33,762 nucleotides of DNA from Sphingomonas sp. (lineage in GTDB: Bacteria > Pseudomonadota > Alphaproteobacteria > Sphingomonadales > Sphingomonadaceae): contig NZ_JACDDV010000021.1 of assembly GCF_013816785.1 (NCBI RefSeq), positions 1 to 33,762 on the forward strand. The letters run 5' to 3'. Each line of letters begins with the position of its first letter. Position 1 is the stretch's first letter. This document shows, in pieces, positions 13,694 through 22,376 of this stretch. A program made the translations under genes and the position numbers. The notes beneath the pieces are model-generated. The model ran no database searches. It was not told the origin of the DNA and saw only the letters and a list, made by a program, of their open reading frames with translations.

Positions 13694-15271
13694 TCATGCC
13701 GCCGCCAGAGCTTCGGCGATCAGCTTTCGGCTGTTGTCGATGCCGTAAAGCGCGATGAAGCTGCCCATTCGGGGGCCTTGGGACGAGCCTAACAGAGTTT
13801 CGTAGAGGGTTTGGAACCAGGTGCGCAGCGGGTCGAAATTGTGGCGCTTGCCGATTTCGAAGACGATGTTCTGGATTTCGTCGGCGGGAGTGTCGGGCGA
13901 GAGCTTGGCGAGTTCGGCGTCAAGGTCGGCTAGGGCGGCGCGTTCGGTTTCGGTCGGGGCGCGGCGCTTGAGGGTCGGGGCGACGAAGTCCCTCGCGTAA
14001 TTGACGGCCAAGCCGATCAGCTTGTCGAGCTCGGGGTCGGTCGCGGGCGACGTGCCGGGGGCATATTGCTGGACGAAGCGCCAGGCGGTCGCCTTGTCGC
14101 CGACACCCGGCAATGAGGCAAGGTTGAGCAGCAGTCCGTAGGTCAGCGGCAGCGTTGCCGCCGGCACCTTGCCGCCGTGGATGTGGTGGACCGGGTTGCC
14201 GAGCTTCTGTTCGATGGCTTGCGCGGCGTAATTGCCGCGAAACTGGTAATATTCGTCGACCGCACGGGGGATGACGCCGAGGTGCAGGCTCTTGGCCTTG
14301 CGCGGTTCGCGATAGGCGAAAAAGGACAGACTCTCCTCGCTGCCATAAGTCAGCCATTGGTCGATGCTGAGGCCGTTGCCCTTCGACTTGGAGATTTTCT
14401 CGCCCTTTTCGTCGAGGAACATCTCGTAATTGAAACCCTCGGGCGGACGGGCCCCCAGGATACGACAAATCTTGCCCGACTGGGTGGTCGAATCGATCAA
14501 ATCCTTGCCCGACATCTCGTAATCGACCCCGAGCGCGACCCAGCGCATCGCCCAGTCGACCTTCCATTGCAGCTTGGCGAGGCCGCCGAGCGCGGACTGG
14601 GTGATTTGCGTTCCGTCCTCATCGGTGAAGGCGATCGTGCCGACGTCGGCGTCGACCACCGTCACCGGCACCTGCAGCACGCGGCCCGAGGTGGGCGAGA
14701 TCGGCAGCACCGGCGAATAGGTTAGGCGGCGTTCCTCGCCCAGGGTCGGCAACATCACGCCGAGGATGTCGTCCCAGTGGCGCAACACCTTCCGAAGAGT
14801 GTCATCAAAGCGGCCGGCAGCGTAATAGTCGGTCGACGAGGCGAAGTCGTAGTCGAAGCCGAACTGGTCGAGGAAATGGTGAAGCAAGGCGTTGTTGTGC
14901 GCCGCGAAGCTGTCATGTGTGCCGAACGGATCGGGGATTTTACTCAGCGGCCGGCCCATATGCTCGGCCAGCATCGCACCGTTCGGAATATTGTCGGGCA
15001 CTTTCCTTAGCCCGTCCATGTCGTCGCTGAAGGCGATTAGCCGGGTCGGCGCGCCGGTAAGCTCCTCATATGCGTGGCGGACCATGGTCGTGCGCAACAC
15101 TTCGTTGAAGGTGCCGATGTGCGGCAGGCCGGAGGGACCGTAGCCGGTTTCAAAAATGATTGGGGCGCCATCTGGCTTACCATCGGGCCAGCGCTTCAAC
15201 AGCTTGCGCGCTTCCTCATAGGGCCATGCCTTGGACGTCAGGGCGGCGGCGCGGATCTCGGCGGTGCTCAA
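13694..15271 (-). CDS. lysS: Class I lysyl-tRNA synthetase
   Basis: Charges tRNA-Lys with lysine. It is the class I (Rossmann-fold) type found in archaea and many alphaproteobacteria, not the class II enzyme of E. coli. HIGH-type motif: PSGLPHIGTFNEV; KMSKS-type motif: KISKSKGNGL. The C-terminal anticodon-binding helical domain is intact. No ATG, GTG or TTG lies close to the conserved N-terminus except TTG at 15271, which gives 525 aa, the usual length, and is preceded by AAAGGG. The open frame continues to 15397 over the divergent helicase gene with an Arg-rich sequence that does not look real. Start codons of lysS and the helicase are 38 bases apart. Confidence 0.92.
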   Translation of the reverse strand: MSTAEIRAAALTSKAWPYEEARKLLKRWPDGKPDGAPIIFETGYGPSGLPHIGTFNEVLRTTMVRHAYEELTGAPTRLIAFSDDMDGLRKVPDNIPNGAMLAEHMGRPLSKIPDPFGTHDSFAAHNNALLHHFLDQFGFDYDFASSTDYYAAGRFDDTLRKVLRHWDDILGVMLPTLGEERRLTYSPVLPISPTSGRVLQVPVTVVDADVGTIAFTDEDGTQITQSALGGLAKLQWKVDWAMRWVALGVDYEMSGKDLIDSTTQSGKICRILGARPPEGFNYEMFLDEKGEKISKSKGNGLSIDQWLTYGSEESLSFFAYREPRKAKSLHLGVIPRAVDEYYQFRGNYAAQAIEQKLGNPVHHIHGGKVPAATLPLTYGLLLNLASLPGVGDKATAWRFVQQYAPGTSPATDPELDKLIGLAVNYARDFVAPTLKRRAPTETERAALADLDAELAKLSPDTPADEIQNIVFEIGKRHNFDPLRTWFQTLYETLLGSSQGPRMGSFIALYGIDNSRKLIAEALAAA

Positions 15272-15309
15272 CTGTTGCCCTTTCGTTCCGGCGCGGCCAA
15301 TGCTTGTTC

Positions 15310-18018
15310 GTGGCCGCTCCTTTGCTCCTTCCCGCGCTTCATGCAACCCATGCCGGCATCTGGATCGCGGCGGGCGGCGAGGTGCGAGAGGCGGCACGCG
15401 GCGAGGCGATCGGGCGGCTGGCGGAGACGCCGCACATTCTGCTCAACGCGCCCTTGGTCGGGCAGCGGTTGGGGACGCCCGACGTGTCGGGGCTCGACCT
15501 GCTGGAACTGTTCGCCTTCGTCCACCCGGCGCGGTTCGCGGTGCCGACGGTGCCGGGACTGGCGCGGGCGGTCGGTGTGGCCGTGCCGGCGAGCGATGCC
15601 GAGGCGGCGGGGACGCTGGGCGCGATCGCCGGGGCGCTGCTGGGCGATCTGGAACGAGCGGATTGGGCCGAGCGCGAAGGGGCGTGGACGGTGAACGCGA
15701 CGCTGGTCCGGCTCGGCTGGAGCTGGGCGCCGTTCGTCGGGCAGCGACTGAAGCAGCCCGAGCGAGGCGAGCGGATGCTGTTTTCGCGGCTGCCGCAATG
15801 GGAAGAAAATGCCGAACGCCCGCCGCCCCGAACCATTTCGATTGGGGCGGGCGAGGCCGAGTTGAAGCTGGCTGAACTGACCGGCGACGGTGCCGAGCCG
15901 CGCGAGGGGCAAAAGGCGATGGCGGGCGAGGTCGCCAGTATTTTCGCGCCGCGCCGCGTTGCTGGCGAACCGAACATGCTTCTCGCCGAAGCGGGGACCG
16001 GGATCGGCAAGACGCTCGCCTATCTCGCGCCGGCCGCGTTGTGGGCGGAAAAGGCGGGCGGGACGGTGTGGGTATCGACCTTTACTAAGGCGCTGCAGCG
16101 GCAACTCGACGCGGAAAGCGCGCGGATCGTTGCCGACCCCGAGGAGCGCAAGAAACGCATCGTCATTCGCAAGGGGCGGGAAAATTATCTGTGTTTGCTC
16201 AACCTGGAAGATGCGATGCAGGGCGCGTTCTTGGGGCGGGCGGCGATTCTGGCACAATTGGTCGGGCGGTGGGCGGCTTATTCCAAGGACGGCGACATGG
16301 TCGGCGGCGATTTGCCAGGCTGGCTGCCGAGCCTGTTCCGGCGGGCTGGCGCGGCGGCGCTAACCGACCGGCGCGGCGAGTGCGTCTATGCCGGGTGCCC
16401 GCACTATCGCAAATGCTTCATCGAGCGCGCCGAGCGGGCCGGGCGCGAGGCCGACATCGTCATCGCCAACCATGCGCTGGTGATGGTCAACGCCGCGCGC
16501 GGGCGTCCCGACGCGCCGACGCGAATTTTGTTCGACGAGGGGCATCACCTGTTCGACGCCGCCGATTCGACCTTTTCGGCGGCGCTGACCGGGCAGGAAG
16601 CGATCGAGATGCGACGCTGGATCGTCGGGCCGGAAGGCAAGTCGCGCGGGCGGCGGCGCGGGCTGGCGGCGCGGCTGCTCGATGTCTGTTCATACGACGA
16701 TCAGGGGAATGTGGCGCTCGATGCGGCGGTCGAGGCGGCGCGGGCGCTGCCATCGGACGGTTGGCTGCAACGGCTGAGCGACGGCGACCCGTTCGGGCCG
16801 GTCGAGCGGCTGCTCCACGAGGTGCGGGGCACGGTCTATGCGCGCGCCAAGGCGCAAGAGGCGGGCTACGGCTTGGAGACCGAGGTAGCCGAGCCCGACG
16901 GCAATCTGGTGTCGGCGGCGGCGGCGGCGATGGAAGGGTTGGAGGCGCTTGCCAAGCCGCTTGCCGCGCTTACACGGCGGCTTGAGGCGATCCTCGAGGA
17001 TGCGCCCGACTGGCTCGATTCGCAGGCGCGGGCACGGGTCGAAGGCGCGATCAGTGGCCTCGCGTGGCGGCGCGAGACGCTGGCCGCGTGGATCGGGTTG
17101 CTTGGGCGGATCGGCGGGGTCGCCGATCCCGATTTCGTCGACTGGCTGGCGATCGACCGGGTCGAGGGGCGCGAATATGACATGGGGCTGCATCGCCACT
17201 GGCTCGACCCGACGCGGCCGCTGGCCAAGGCGGTGCTCGAGCCCGCCCACGGCGTACTGGTGACCTCGGCGACGCTGCGCGGGGCGGAAGGGTGGCCGAG
17301 CGCCGAGGCGCGGACCGGCGCAGCGCATCTCGCCGCGCCGACCCGCTATTTCGAGGCGGCGAGCCCGTTCGATTATGCGGCGCAAGCCGAAGTGCTGATC
17401 GTCACCGATATCGGGCGAAACGACGTTGCTGCGCTGGCCGGGGCCTATGCTCGGCTGATCGAGGCGGCCGAGGGCGGAACGTTGGGGCTCTTCACGGCGA
17501 TCCAGCGGCTGCGCGCGGTCCATGCACGGATCGCCGACCGCCTGGCGCGGGCTGGTCTCCCGTTGCTCGCCCAGCACGTCGACCCGATCGACACCGGCAC
17601 TTTGGTCGACATTTTTCGCGACGATCCGCACGCCTCGTTGCTTGGCACCGATGCGCTGCGCGACGGGGTCGATGTGCCGGGCGAATCGCTGCGGCTGGTA
17701 GTGATGGAACGAGTGCCTTGGCCGCGGCCGACCGTGCTCCACGCGGCACGCAGGCTCGCCAATGGCGGCAGCGCCTATGACGACCGGGTGGTCAAGGCGC
17801 GCCTCGCGCAGGCGTTCGGGCGGCTCGTTCGGCGGCAAGGCGACAAGGGGTTGTTCGTGATCCTGTCGAGTGCGCTGCCGTCGCGGCTGCTTAGCGCCTT
17901 CCCGCCCGAGGTCATGGTGTCGCGGATGCCGCTCGACCTAGCGTTGCAACGGGTCAGGGCGAAGCTGTTCAGCCCGGTTGGCGTTTCCCTCCCGGAGACC
18001 GTGGAAGGTGCATCATGA
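15310..18018 (+). CDS. DinG/XPD-type iron-sulfur ATP-dependent DNA helicase
   Basis: Superfamily 2 helicase of about 902 aa that unwinds DNA 5' to 3', likely in repair or in clearing structured DNA. Walker A is GTGIGKT (229-235) and the DEAH-type box is DEGH (409-412). Four cysteines lie between them (C295, C358, C363, C369) with the spacing of the XPD/DinG [4Fe-4S] cluster. Motifs ATLRGAEG and the C-terminal QAFGRLVRR complete the second RecA-like domain. There is a family-specific N-terminal region of about 200 residues. GTG 15310 is chosen because it begins the conserved PALHATHAGIWIA segment; no clear ribosome site supports it. The stop overlaps the next start as ATGA, which couples it to a SixA-type phosphatase. 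Confidence 0.88.
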   Translation: MAAPLLLPALHATHAGIWIAAGGEVREAARGEAIGRLAETPHILLNAPLVGQRLGTPDVSGLDLLELFAFVHPARFAVPTVPGLARAVGVAVPASDAEAAGTLGAIAGALLGDLERADWAEREGAWTVNATLVRLGWSWAPFVGQRLKQPERGERMLFSRLPQWEENAERPPPRTISIGAGEAELKLAELTGDGAEPREGQKAMAGEVASIFAPRRVAGEPNMLLAEAGTGIGKTLAYLAPAALWAEKAGGTVWVSTFTKALQRQLDAESARIVADPEERKKRIVIRKGRENYLCLLNLEDAMQGAFLGRAAILAQLVGRWAAYSKDGDMVGGDLPGWLPSLFRRAGAAALTDRRGECVYAGCPHYRKCFIERAERAGREADIVIANHALVMVNAARGRPDAPTRILFDEGHHLFDAADSTFSAALTGQEAIEMRRWIVGPEGKSRGRRRGLAARLLDVCSYDDQGNVALDAAVEAARALPSDGWLQRLSDGDPFGPVERLLHEVRGTVYARAKAQEAGYGLETEVAEPDGNLVSAAAAAMEGLEALAKPLAALTRRLEAILEDAPDWLDSQARARVEGAISGLAWRRETLAAWIGLLGRIGGVADPDFVDWLAIDRVEGREYDMGLHRHWLDPTRPLAKAVLEPAHGVLVTSATLRGAEGWPSAEARTGAAHLAAPTRYFEAASPFDYAAQAEVLIVTDIGRNDVAALAGAYARLIEAAEGGTLGLFTAIQRLRAVHARIADRLARAGLPLLAQHVDPIDTGTLVDIFRDDPHASLLGTDALRDGVDVPGESLRLVVMERVPWPRPTVLHAARRLANGGSAYDDRVVKARLAQAFGRLVRRQGDKGLFVILSSALPSRLLSAFPPEVMVSRMPLDLALQRVRAKLFSPVGVSLPETVEGAS

Positions 18019-18491
18019 AACGATTGATCCTGCTTCGACATGCCAAGGCGGAAGCGGATTCGCCTGGCGGAGATTTCGAGCGGCCGCTCAGCGCGCGGGG
18101 ACGCAAGGATGCGTTGCGTATGGGCGAGGAAATTCGCCGGCTTGGCCTGAACTTCGACCTGGTTTTGGCGAGTCCGGCGCGACGGGTGGCCGAGACAGTG
18201 GAAGCCTTGGGGGAGCTTGTGCCGCGCTTCGACCCGCGACTCTACAACGCCTCGACCGGCCAACTATTAAACCTGGTGCGGGAGATCGAAGATCATGTCG
18301 GCAGCCTGCTGCTGGTCGGCCATAATCCTGGCATCGAGTTGTTGGCGGCGCGACTCGCGGCCAGCGAGCGGATCGGCGATTATCCTACGGGGGCGCTGGC
18401 CGAGACCGAGCTGACGATCGACCAATGGCGAGAGGCCGGAAAGGCGAGCGGGCGGCTGATCCGCTTTATCAGTCCCAAGGATTTGGCTTAG
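18015..18491 (+). CDS. SixA-type phosphohistidine phosphatase (histidine phosphatase superfamily)
   Basis: 158-aa phosphatase. The RHG-type motif LLRHAKAE has R8 and the phosphorylated H9; [15 protein letters not shown] and [11 protein letters not shown] supply the second Arg and second His of the active site. SixA of E. coli dephosphorylates histidine phosphotransfer domains; the target here is unknown. The start overlaps the helicase stop by 4 bases. The stop TAG (18489-18491) overlaps the stop TAA of the convergent MerR gene. Confidence 0.85.
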   Translation: MKRLILLRHAKAEADSPGGDFERPLSARGRKDALRMGEEIRRLGLNFDLVLASPARRVAETVEALGELVPRFDPRLYNASTGQLLNLVREIEDHVGSLLLVGHNPGIELLAARLAASERIGDYPTGALAETELTIDQWREAGKASGRLIRFISPKDLA

Positions 18492-18913
18492 CCGGAGAGC
18501 GCGGCAGCCAGCCGGTCGCGAATCGCGGACAGGCGGCCGACATCAACCATGTTGCCTTGCTCGGCGGGGACGGGGGTATCGATCCCCGATGCCGACTGCG
18601 GGACGAAAGCGGCGGGCGGCGGAGCGAGCAGCTCGGAAGTGGAGCCGCCCTTCTCGCGGAGCAGTTTTTGAACGCCCTTCACCGTATAGCCTTCGAGGTG
18701 AAGCAGGCGATGTATGCGACATGCCAAGGCGACGTCGGCGGGGCGATAATAGCGGCGGTTGCCGGCGCGCTGCAGCGGCTTCAACTGCGGGAATTTGGTT
18801 TCCCAGTAGCGCAATATATGCTGCGCGACGCCGAGTTCGGCGGATAGCTCGCCGATCGTTCGAAAGGCGTCGGGAGCCTTGTCGACGCTTTTCGAAGTCA
18901 ATGACGGCGCCAC
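18488..18913 (-). CDS. MerR family transcriptional regulator
   Basis: 141-aa protein with a MerR-type winged helix at about residues 17-85: [30 protein letters not shown], then [33 protein letters not shown]. The short Pro/Ala-rich C-terminus lacks the metal-binding cysteines of classical MerR. GTG 18913 is the apparent start, eight bases after the ihfA stop. It is the last gene of the rpmF-plsX-fabH-ihfA run, an order common in alphaproteobacteria. Its targets are unknown. Confidence 0.88.
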   Translation of the reverse strand: MAPSLTSKSVDKAPDAFRTIGELSAELGVAQHILRYWETKFPQLKPLQRAGNRRYYRPADVALACRIHRLLHLEGYTVKGVQKLLREKGGSTSELLAPPPAAFVPQSASGIDTPVPAEQGNMVDVGRLSAIRDRLAAALSG

Positions 18914-18921
18914 AGCCTGGC

Positions 18922-19251
18922 TTACTTCGCGATCCGGTCGCGCATGATCTGGCTGGCGCGGAAGGTCATCACGCGCCGCGGGGCGATCGGCACTTCAATC
19001 CCGGTCTTGGGGTTGCGACCGACCCGCTCGCCCTTGTCGCGCAGGATGAAGGTGCCGAATCCCGACACTTTGACGTTCTTCCCGTCGCTCAGCGCGTGGC
19101 ACATATGATGAAGTACTTTCTCGACCACGCCGGCGCTTTCCGCGCGCGACAGGCCAAGCCGATTATGAACGATGTCCGAAAGGTCAGCGCGGGTCAGAGT
19201 ACCCGAATGCAAACCAGAGTTCGAACGGGCCATCCCCGCATCCGCCATCAT
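18922..19251 (-). CDS. ihfA: Integration host factor subunit alpha
   Basis: DNA-bending protein of the HU/IHF family, 109 aa. [44 protein letters not shown] and [12 protein letters not shown] are the family hallmarks; the Pro in the NPKTG loop is the residue that intercalates into DNA. ATG codons at 19251 and 19248 follow GGAG at good spacing, and 19233 is also possible. The open frame to 19314 would add an unlikely Arg-rich leader. It follows fabH by about 105 bases, so it may have its own promoter as well as read-through. Confidence 0.92.
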   Translation of the reverse strand: MMADAGMARSNSGLHSGTLTRADLSDIVHNRLGLSRAESAGVVEKVLHHMCHALSDGKNVKVSGFGTFILRDKGERVGRNPKTGIEVPIAPRRVMTFRASQIMRDRIAK

Positions 19252-19356
19252 ATTTCTCCGCCCCCAGAAAACGCGCCTTCGTCCGCGCCGATCATTACCG
19301 TATCGCAAAGCCACTACGTCGGCAATTCGACTTTTGCCAGGTTTTTTCCTTACGGT

Positions 19357-20316
19357 TCAATAGCGAAGCGCGGCAGCACCCCATGTAAATCCGCCGCCCA
19401 TCGCCTCAAGCACTATCAACTCGCCGCGTTTGATTCGCCCGTCACGCACCGCGACATCCAACGCCAGCGGCACCGACGCGGCCGAAGTATTGGCGTGCCG
19501 GTCGACCGTGACAATGACTTTCTCTGGCGGAAGCCCGAGCTTTTTGGCGGTCGCGTCGAGGATCCGGGCATTGGCTTGATGAGGGACTACCCAATCGACG
19601 TCGGCCGCCGAGAGTCCGATGTCGTCAAGCACTTCGCCCAGAACCTTGGCGAGGTTGACCACTGCGTGGCGGAATACCTCGGGGCCCTTCATGCGCAATT
19701 TTCCGACCGTTCCCGTGGTCGACGGACCACCATCGACATAAAGCAGGCAGCTATGGCGGCCGTCGGCATGGAGGCGAGTCGCCAAAATCCCCGAGTCGCC
19801 GTCTTCGGCCTCGAGCACCAATGCGCCGGCACCATCGCCGAACAAAACGCAGGTAGTGCGGTCTTCCCAATCGAGAATGCGGCTGAAGGTTTCCGAGCCG
19901 ATCACCAGCGCGCGTTTCGCGCTGCCGCAGCGGAGCATCGAATCGGCCACCGACAGTGCGTAGAGGAAGCCGGTGCACACCGCGGCGACGTCGAACGCAA
20001 TGCAGTCGTCGATGCCTAGCATCGCCTGCACCTTGGTCGCGCTCGCTGGGAAGGTCTGGTCAGGAGTCGCGGTCGCCAGCACGATCAGGCCGATGTCGGC
20101 CGGTTGCAGCCCGGCGGCCTCGAGCGCCTTTCGGCAGGCGTCGACGGCGAGCGTCGCAGTCGTCTCACCCTCGCCGGCGATATAGCGGCTGCGGATCCCG
20201 GTGCGTGCGACGATCCATTCGTCCGACGTGTCGACCCGGGCGGCGAGTTCGGCGTTATCGACGCGCCGAGCGGGGAGTGCGGAACCGGTCCCCTTGATCA
20301 CGGAGCGAAGTGTCAT
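19357..20316 (-). CDS. fabH: Beta-ketoacyl-ACP synthase III
   Basis: Starts fatty acid synthesis by condensing acetyl-CoA with malonyl-ACP. 319 aa, with the complete thiolase-fold triad: C114 in [12 protein letters not shown]246 in VPHQANARI and N276 in RHANTSAAS, each two residues offset from the E. coli enzyme. The ATG overlaps the plsX stop by four bases, so the two phospholipid/fatty-acid genes are translationally coupled. Confidence 0.96.
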   Translation of the reverse strand: MTLRSVIKGTGSALPARRVDNAELAARVDTSDEWIVARTGIRSRYIAGEGETTATLAVDACRKALEAAGLQPADIGLIVLATATPDQTFPASATKVQAMLGIDDCIAFDVAAVCTGFLYALSVADSMLRCGSAKRALVIGSETFSRILDWEDRTTCVLFGDGAGALVLEAEDGDSGILATRLHADGRHSCLLYVDGGPSTTGTVGKLRMKGPEVFRHAVVNLAKVLGEVLDDIGLSAADVDWVVPHQANARILDATAKKLGLPPEKVIVTVDRHANTSAASVPLALDVAVRDGRIKRGELIVLEAMGGGFTWGAAALRY

Positions 20317-21359
20317 TCGGCCGCCTCGTCGGCAAAGGCATGGGCGCGGAAGTCGTCCAGATCTTCGCCGATCCTGCGGGTGATGTCGTTGCGGACCATC
20401 GAAGCGGCGACCCCGATCGCATTGGCGACGCCCTTGATGTTGGCGCTGCCGTGACTCTTCACCACGAGACCGTTCAGTCCGAGGAAGACCGCGCCATTGT
20501 GATTGTTTGGGTCGAGGTGGACTTTGAGAAGGTTGAGCGCGGGCTTCGATAGCGCGAACCCGGCTTTCGAGCGGAGCGACGAGGTAAATGCGCGGCGCAG
20601 CAAGTCGGTGACGAAGCGCGCGGTGCCTTCGGCGGTCTTCAGGGCTATGTTGCCCGAGAAACCGTCGGTGACGACCACATCGACGTCGCCGCGCGACAGG
20701 CGATCGCCTTCGGTGAAGCCTTCGAAGCGCAGCGGCAAATAGTCAGCCTCGCGCAGCAGCGCGGCGGCCTCCTTCAGCTCGCCGGTGCCTTTTAGCTCCT
20801 CGGTGCCGATATTAAGCAGCTTAACCCGCGGCTTGGCGACGCCAAGGACGGTGCGCGAATAGGCTGAGCCCATGACCGCGAACTGGACCAGATTCTGGGC
20901 GTCGCACTCGGTGTTTGCACCCAGGTCGAGCATTACCAGATCATGGGCCATGGTCGGCAGCAGGGCGGCGAGCGCCGGGCGATCGATGCCGGGCATCGTG
21001 CGCAGCGCGAGCTTGGCCATCGACATCAGCGCGCCGGTGTTACCGGCCGACAGGGCAGCATGCGCCTGGCCAATCTTCACCGCGTTGATCGCCATGCCCA
21101 TCGACGTGGTTTTGGCGCGGCGGATTGCTTGGCTAGGCTTTTCGCTCGCCTGAATCGAGTCGGTGGAGTGATGGATGGTGACCGCATCCGCTAGCGGGCG
21201 GTGCTTGGCGAGTTCAGGCGCGATCAGCGCTTCGTCGCCAAAGAGGTCGAATGCCAGCCCGCGGTCCTTGCGCCGCGCGCGGGCCATTCCGGCAACGATC
21301 ACCGCCGGGCCGATATCTCCGCCCATGGCGTCGATCGCAATGCGCGGGCTCACGGTCAT
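20313..21359 (-). CDS. plsX: Phosphate acyltransferase PlsX
   Basis: Makes acyl-phosphate from acyl-ACP and phosphate, the donor for glycerol-3-phosphate acylation in phospholipid synthesis. 348 aa. Family segments visible are [10 protein letters not shown] at the N-terminus, [27 protein letters not shown], and [24 protein letters not shown] site lies upstream of the ATG at 21359. It follows rpmF by 32 bases and overlaps fabH, the usual gene order. Confidence 0.96.
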   Translation of the reverse strand: MTVSPRIAIDAMGGDIGPAVIVAGMARARRKDRGLAFDLFGDEALIAPELAKHRPLADAVTIHHSTDSIQASEKPSQAIRRAKTTSMGMAINAVKIGQAHAALSAGNTGALMSMAKLALRTMPGIDRPALAALLPTMAHDLVMLDLGANTECDAQNLVQFAVMGSAYSRTVLGVAKPRVKLLNIGTEELKGTGELKEAAALLREADYLPLRFEGFTEGDRLSRGDVDVVVTDGFSGNIALKTAEGTARFVTDLLRRAFTSSLRSKAGFALSKPALNLLKVHLDPNNHNGAVFLGLNGLVVKSHGSANIKGVANAIGVAASMVRNDITRRIGEDLDDFRAHAFADEAAE

Positions 21360-21391
21360 TCGTGCGCTGCCCTCGTCTTCCGCGATGTCGC

Positions 21392-21571
21392 CTAAGCCTC
21401 GGTCGAAACGATCTCGCGGCCGTTATAGTGGCCGCAGGCCGAACAGAGGTTGTGCGGCAGCTTAAGCTCGCCGCAGTTGGGGCACTCCTGGAAGCTGGCC
21501 GGGGTCAGCGCATGATGGCTGCGGCGCATGTTGCGCTTCGAGGGCGACGTTTTTCTCTTCGGGACGGCCAT
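21392..21571 (-). CDS. rpmF: 50S ribosomal protein L32
   Basis: 59-aa ribosomal protein. It begins [20 protein letters not shown] and carries a zinc-ribbon of four cysteines (CPNC...CSAC). GAGGT lies upstream of the ATG at 21571. It heads the rpmF-plsX-fabH-ihfA-merR operon, whose promoter should lie in 21572-21707. The upstream sequence has a small GCCAA-T4-TTGGC hairpin and a CATTAT box that could be the -10 element. Confidence 0.97.
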   Translation of the reverse strand: MAVPKRKTSPSKRNMRRSHHALTPASFQECPNCGELKLPHNLCSACGHYNGREIVSTEA

Positions 21572-21707
21572 TTCGGCTCTACCTCAACATAATGCCAAAA
21601 AATTGGCGACTTTCCGCGCCCAGCTCATCGGGTTATCCCCGCGGCGGCCGCCGGAAGGTCGCGAACGAGTGCGCCCTATAGCGAAATGACCGCACGACGC
21701 AAGCGCT

Positions 21708-22376
21708 TCACGCCCTCATTAACGCCCTGTCGGCGACGAACGGATTGGTCGCACGCTCGTGCGCGAAAGTCGACATCGGACCGTGGCCGGGGATGAAAGC
21801 GGTGTCGCCGCCCATGGGCCACAGCCGCTGAGTGATCGAATCGAGCAGCTGCTGATGATTGCCGCGCGGGAAATCGGTGCGGCCGATCGATCCCTGAAAA
21901 AGGACGTCGCCGACCAGCGCGAGCTTCGATTCGGGATGGTGGAAGACGATGTGCCCCGGGGTGTGGCCGGGACAGTGGCGGACGTCGAGGGTCAGCGTGC
22001 CAACCGTCACCGTCTCGCCGTCGACCAGCCACCGGTCGGGCTCGAACGGCTGGCCCGGAACGCCGTAGCGGGCGCCGTCCTCGGCCAGTCGGTCGATCCA
22101 GAAGCGGTCTTCCTCATGCGGCCCCTCGATCTGCACGCCGAGTTCATCGGCGAGAATCCCCGCCGATCCGCAATGGTCGATATGACCATGGGTGAGGATG
22201 ATCTTCTCGATCCTCACGCCATGCTGGGCTTGCGCCGCCTTCAATCGGTCAAGGTCGCCGCCCGGATCGCAAAAGGCGCCGCGCATCGTCTCGGTGCACC
22301 ACAGCAACGTGCAATTCTGCTGCAACGGGGTCACCGGCACGATCGCCGCACGCAAGGGAGGATTGGCGGTGGTCAT
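21708..22376 (-). CDS. MBL-fold metallo-hydrolase (glyoxalase II-like)
   Basis: 222-aa cytoplasmic metallo-beta-lactamase-fold enzyme. Metal ligands: THGHIDH (H63, H65, D67, H68), CPGHTPGH, GDVLFQGSIGRTDFPRGN and IPGHGPMS. The GRTDFP segment is typical of the YcbL/glyoxalase II-like group, which hydrolyse thioesters. Substrate not determined. The ATG overlaps the stop of the upstream S9 peptidase (ATGA), so the two are co-translated. Confidence 0.88.
   Translation of the reverse strand: MTTANPPLRAAIVPVTPLQQNCTLLWCTETMRGAFCDPGGDLDRLKAAQAQHGVRIEKIILTHGHIDHCGSAGILADELGVQIEGPHEEDRFWIDRLAEDGARYGVPGQPFEPDRWLVDGETVTVGTLTLDVRHCPGHTPGHIVFHHPESKLALVGDVLFQGSIGRTDFPRGNHQQLLDSITQRLWPMGGDTAFIPGHGPMSTFAHERATNPFVADRALMRA

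Noticed and set aside
15272-15397. Upstream extension of lysS
   Set aside because: Arg-rich and overlapping the divergent helicase gene; TTG 15271 gives the normal family length.
18589-20019. 476-aa open frame on the plus strand
   Set aside because: Antisense to merR, ihfA and fabH; Arg/Ala-rich with no motif.
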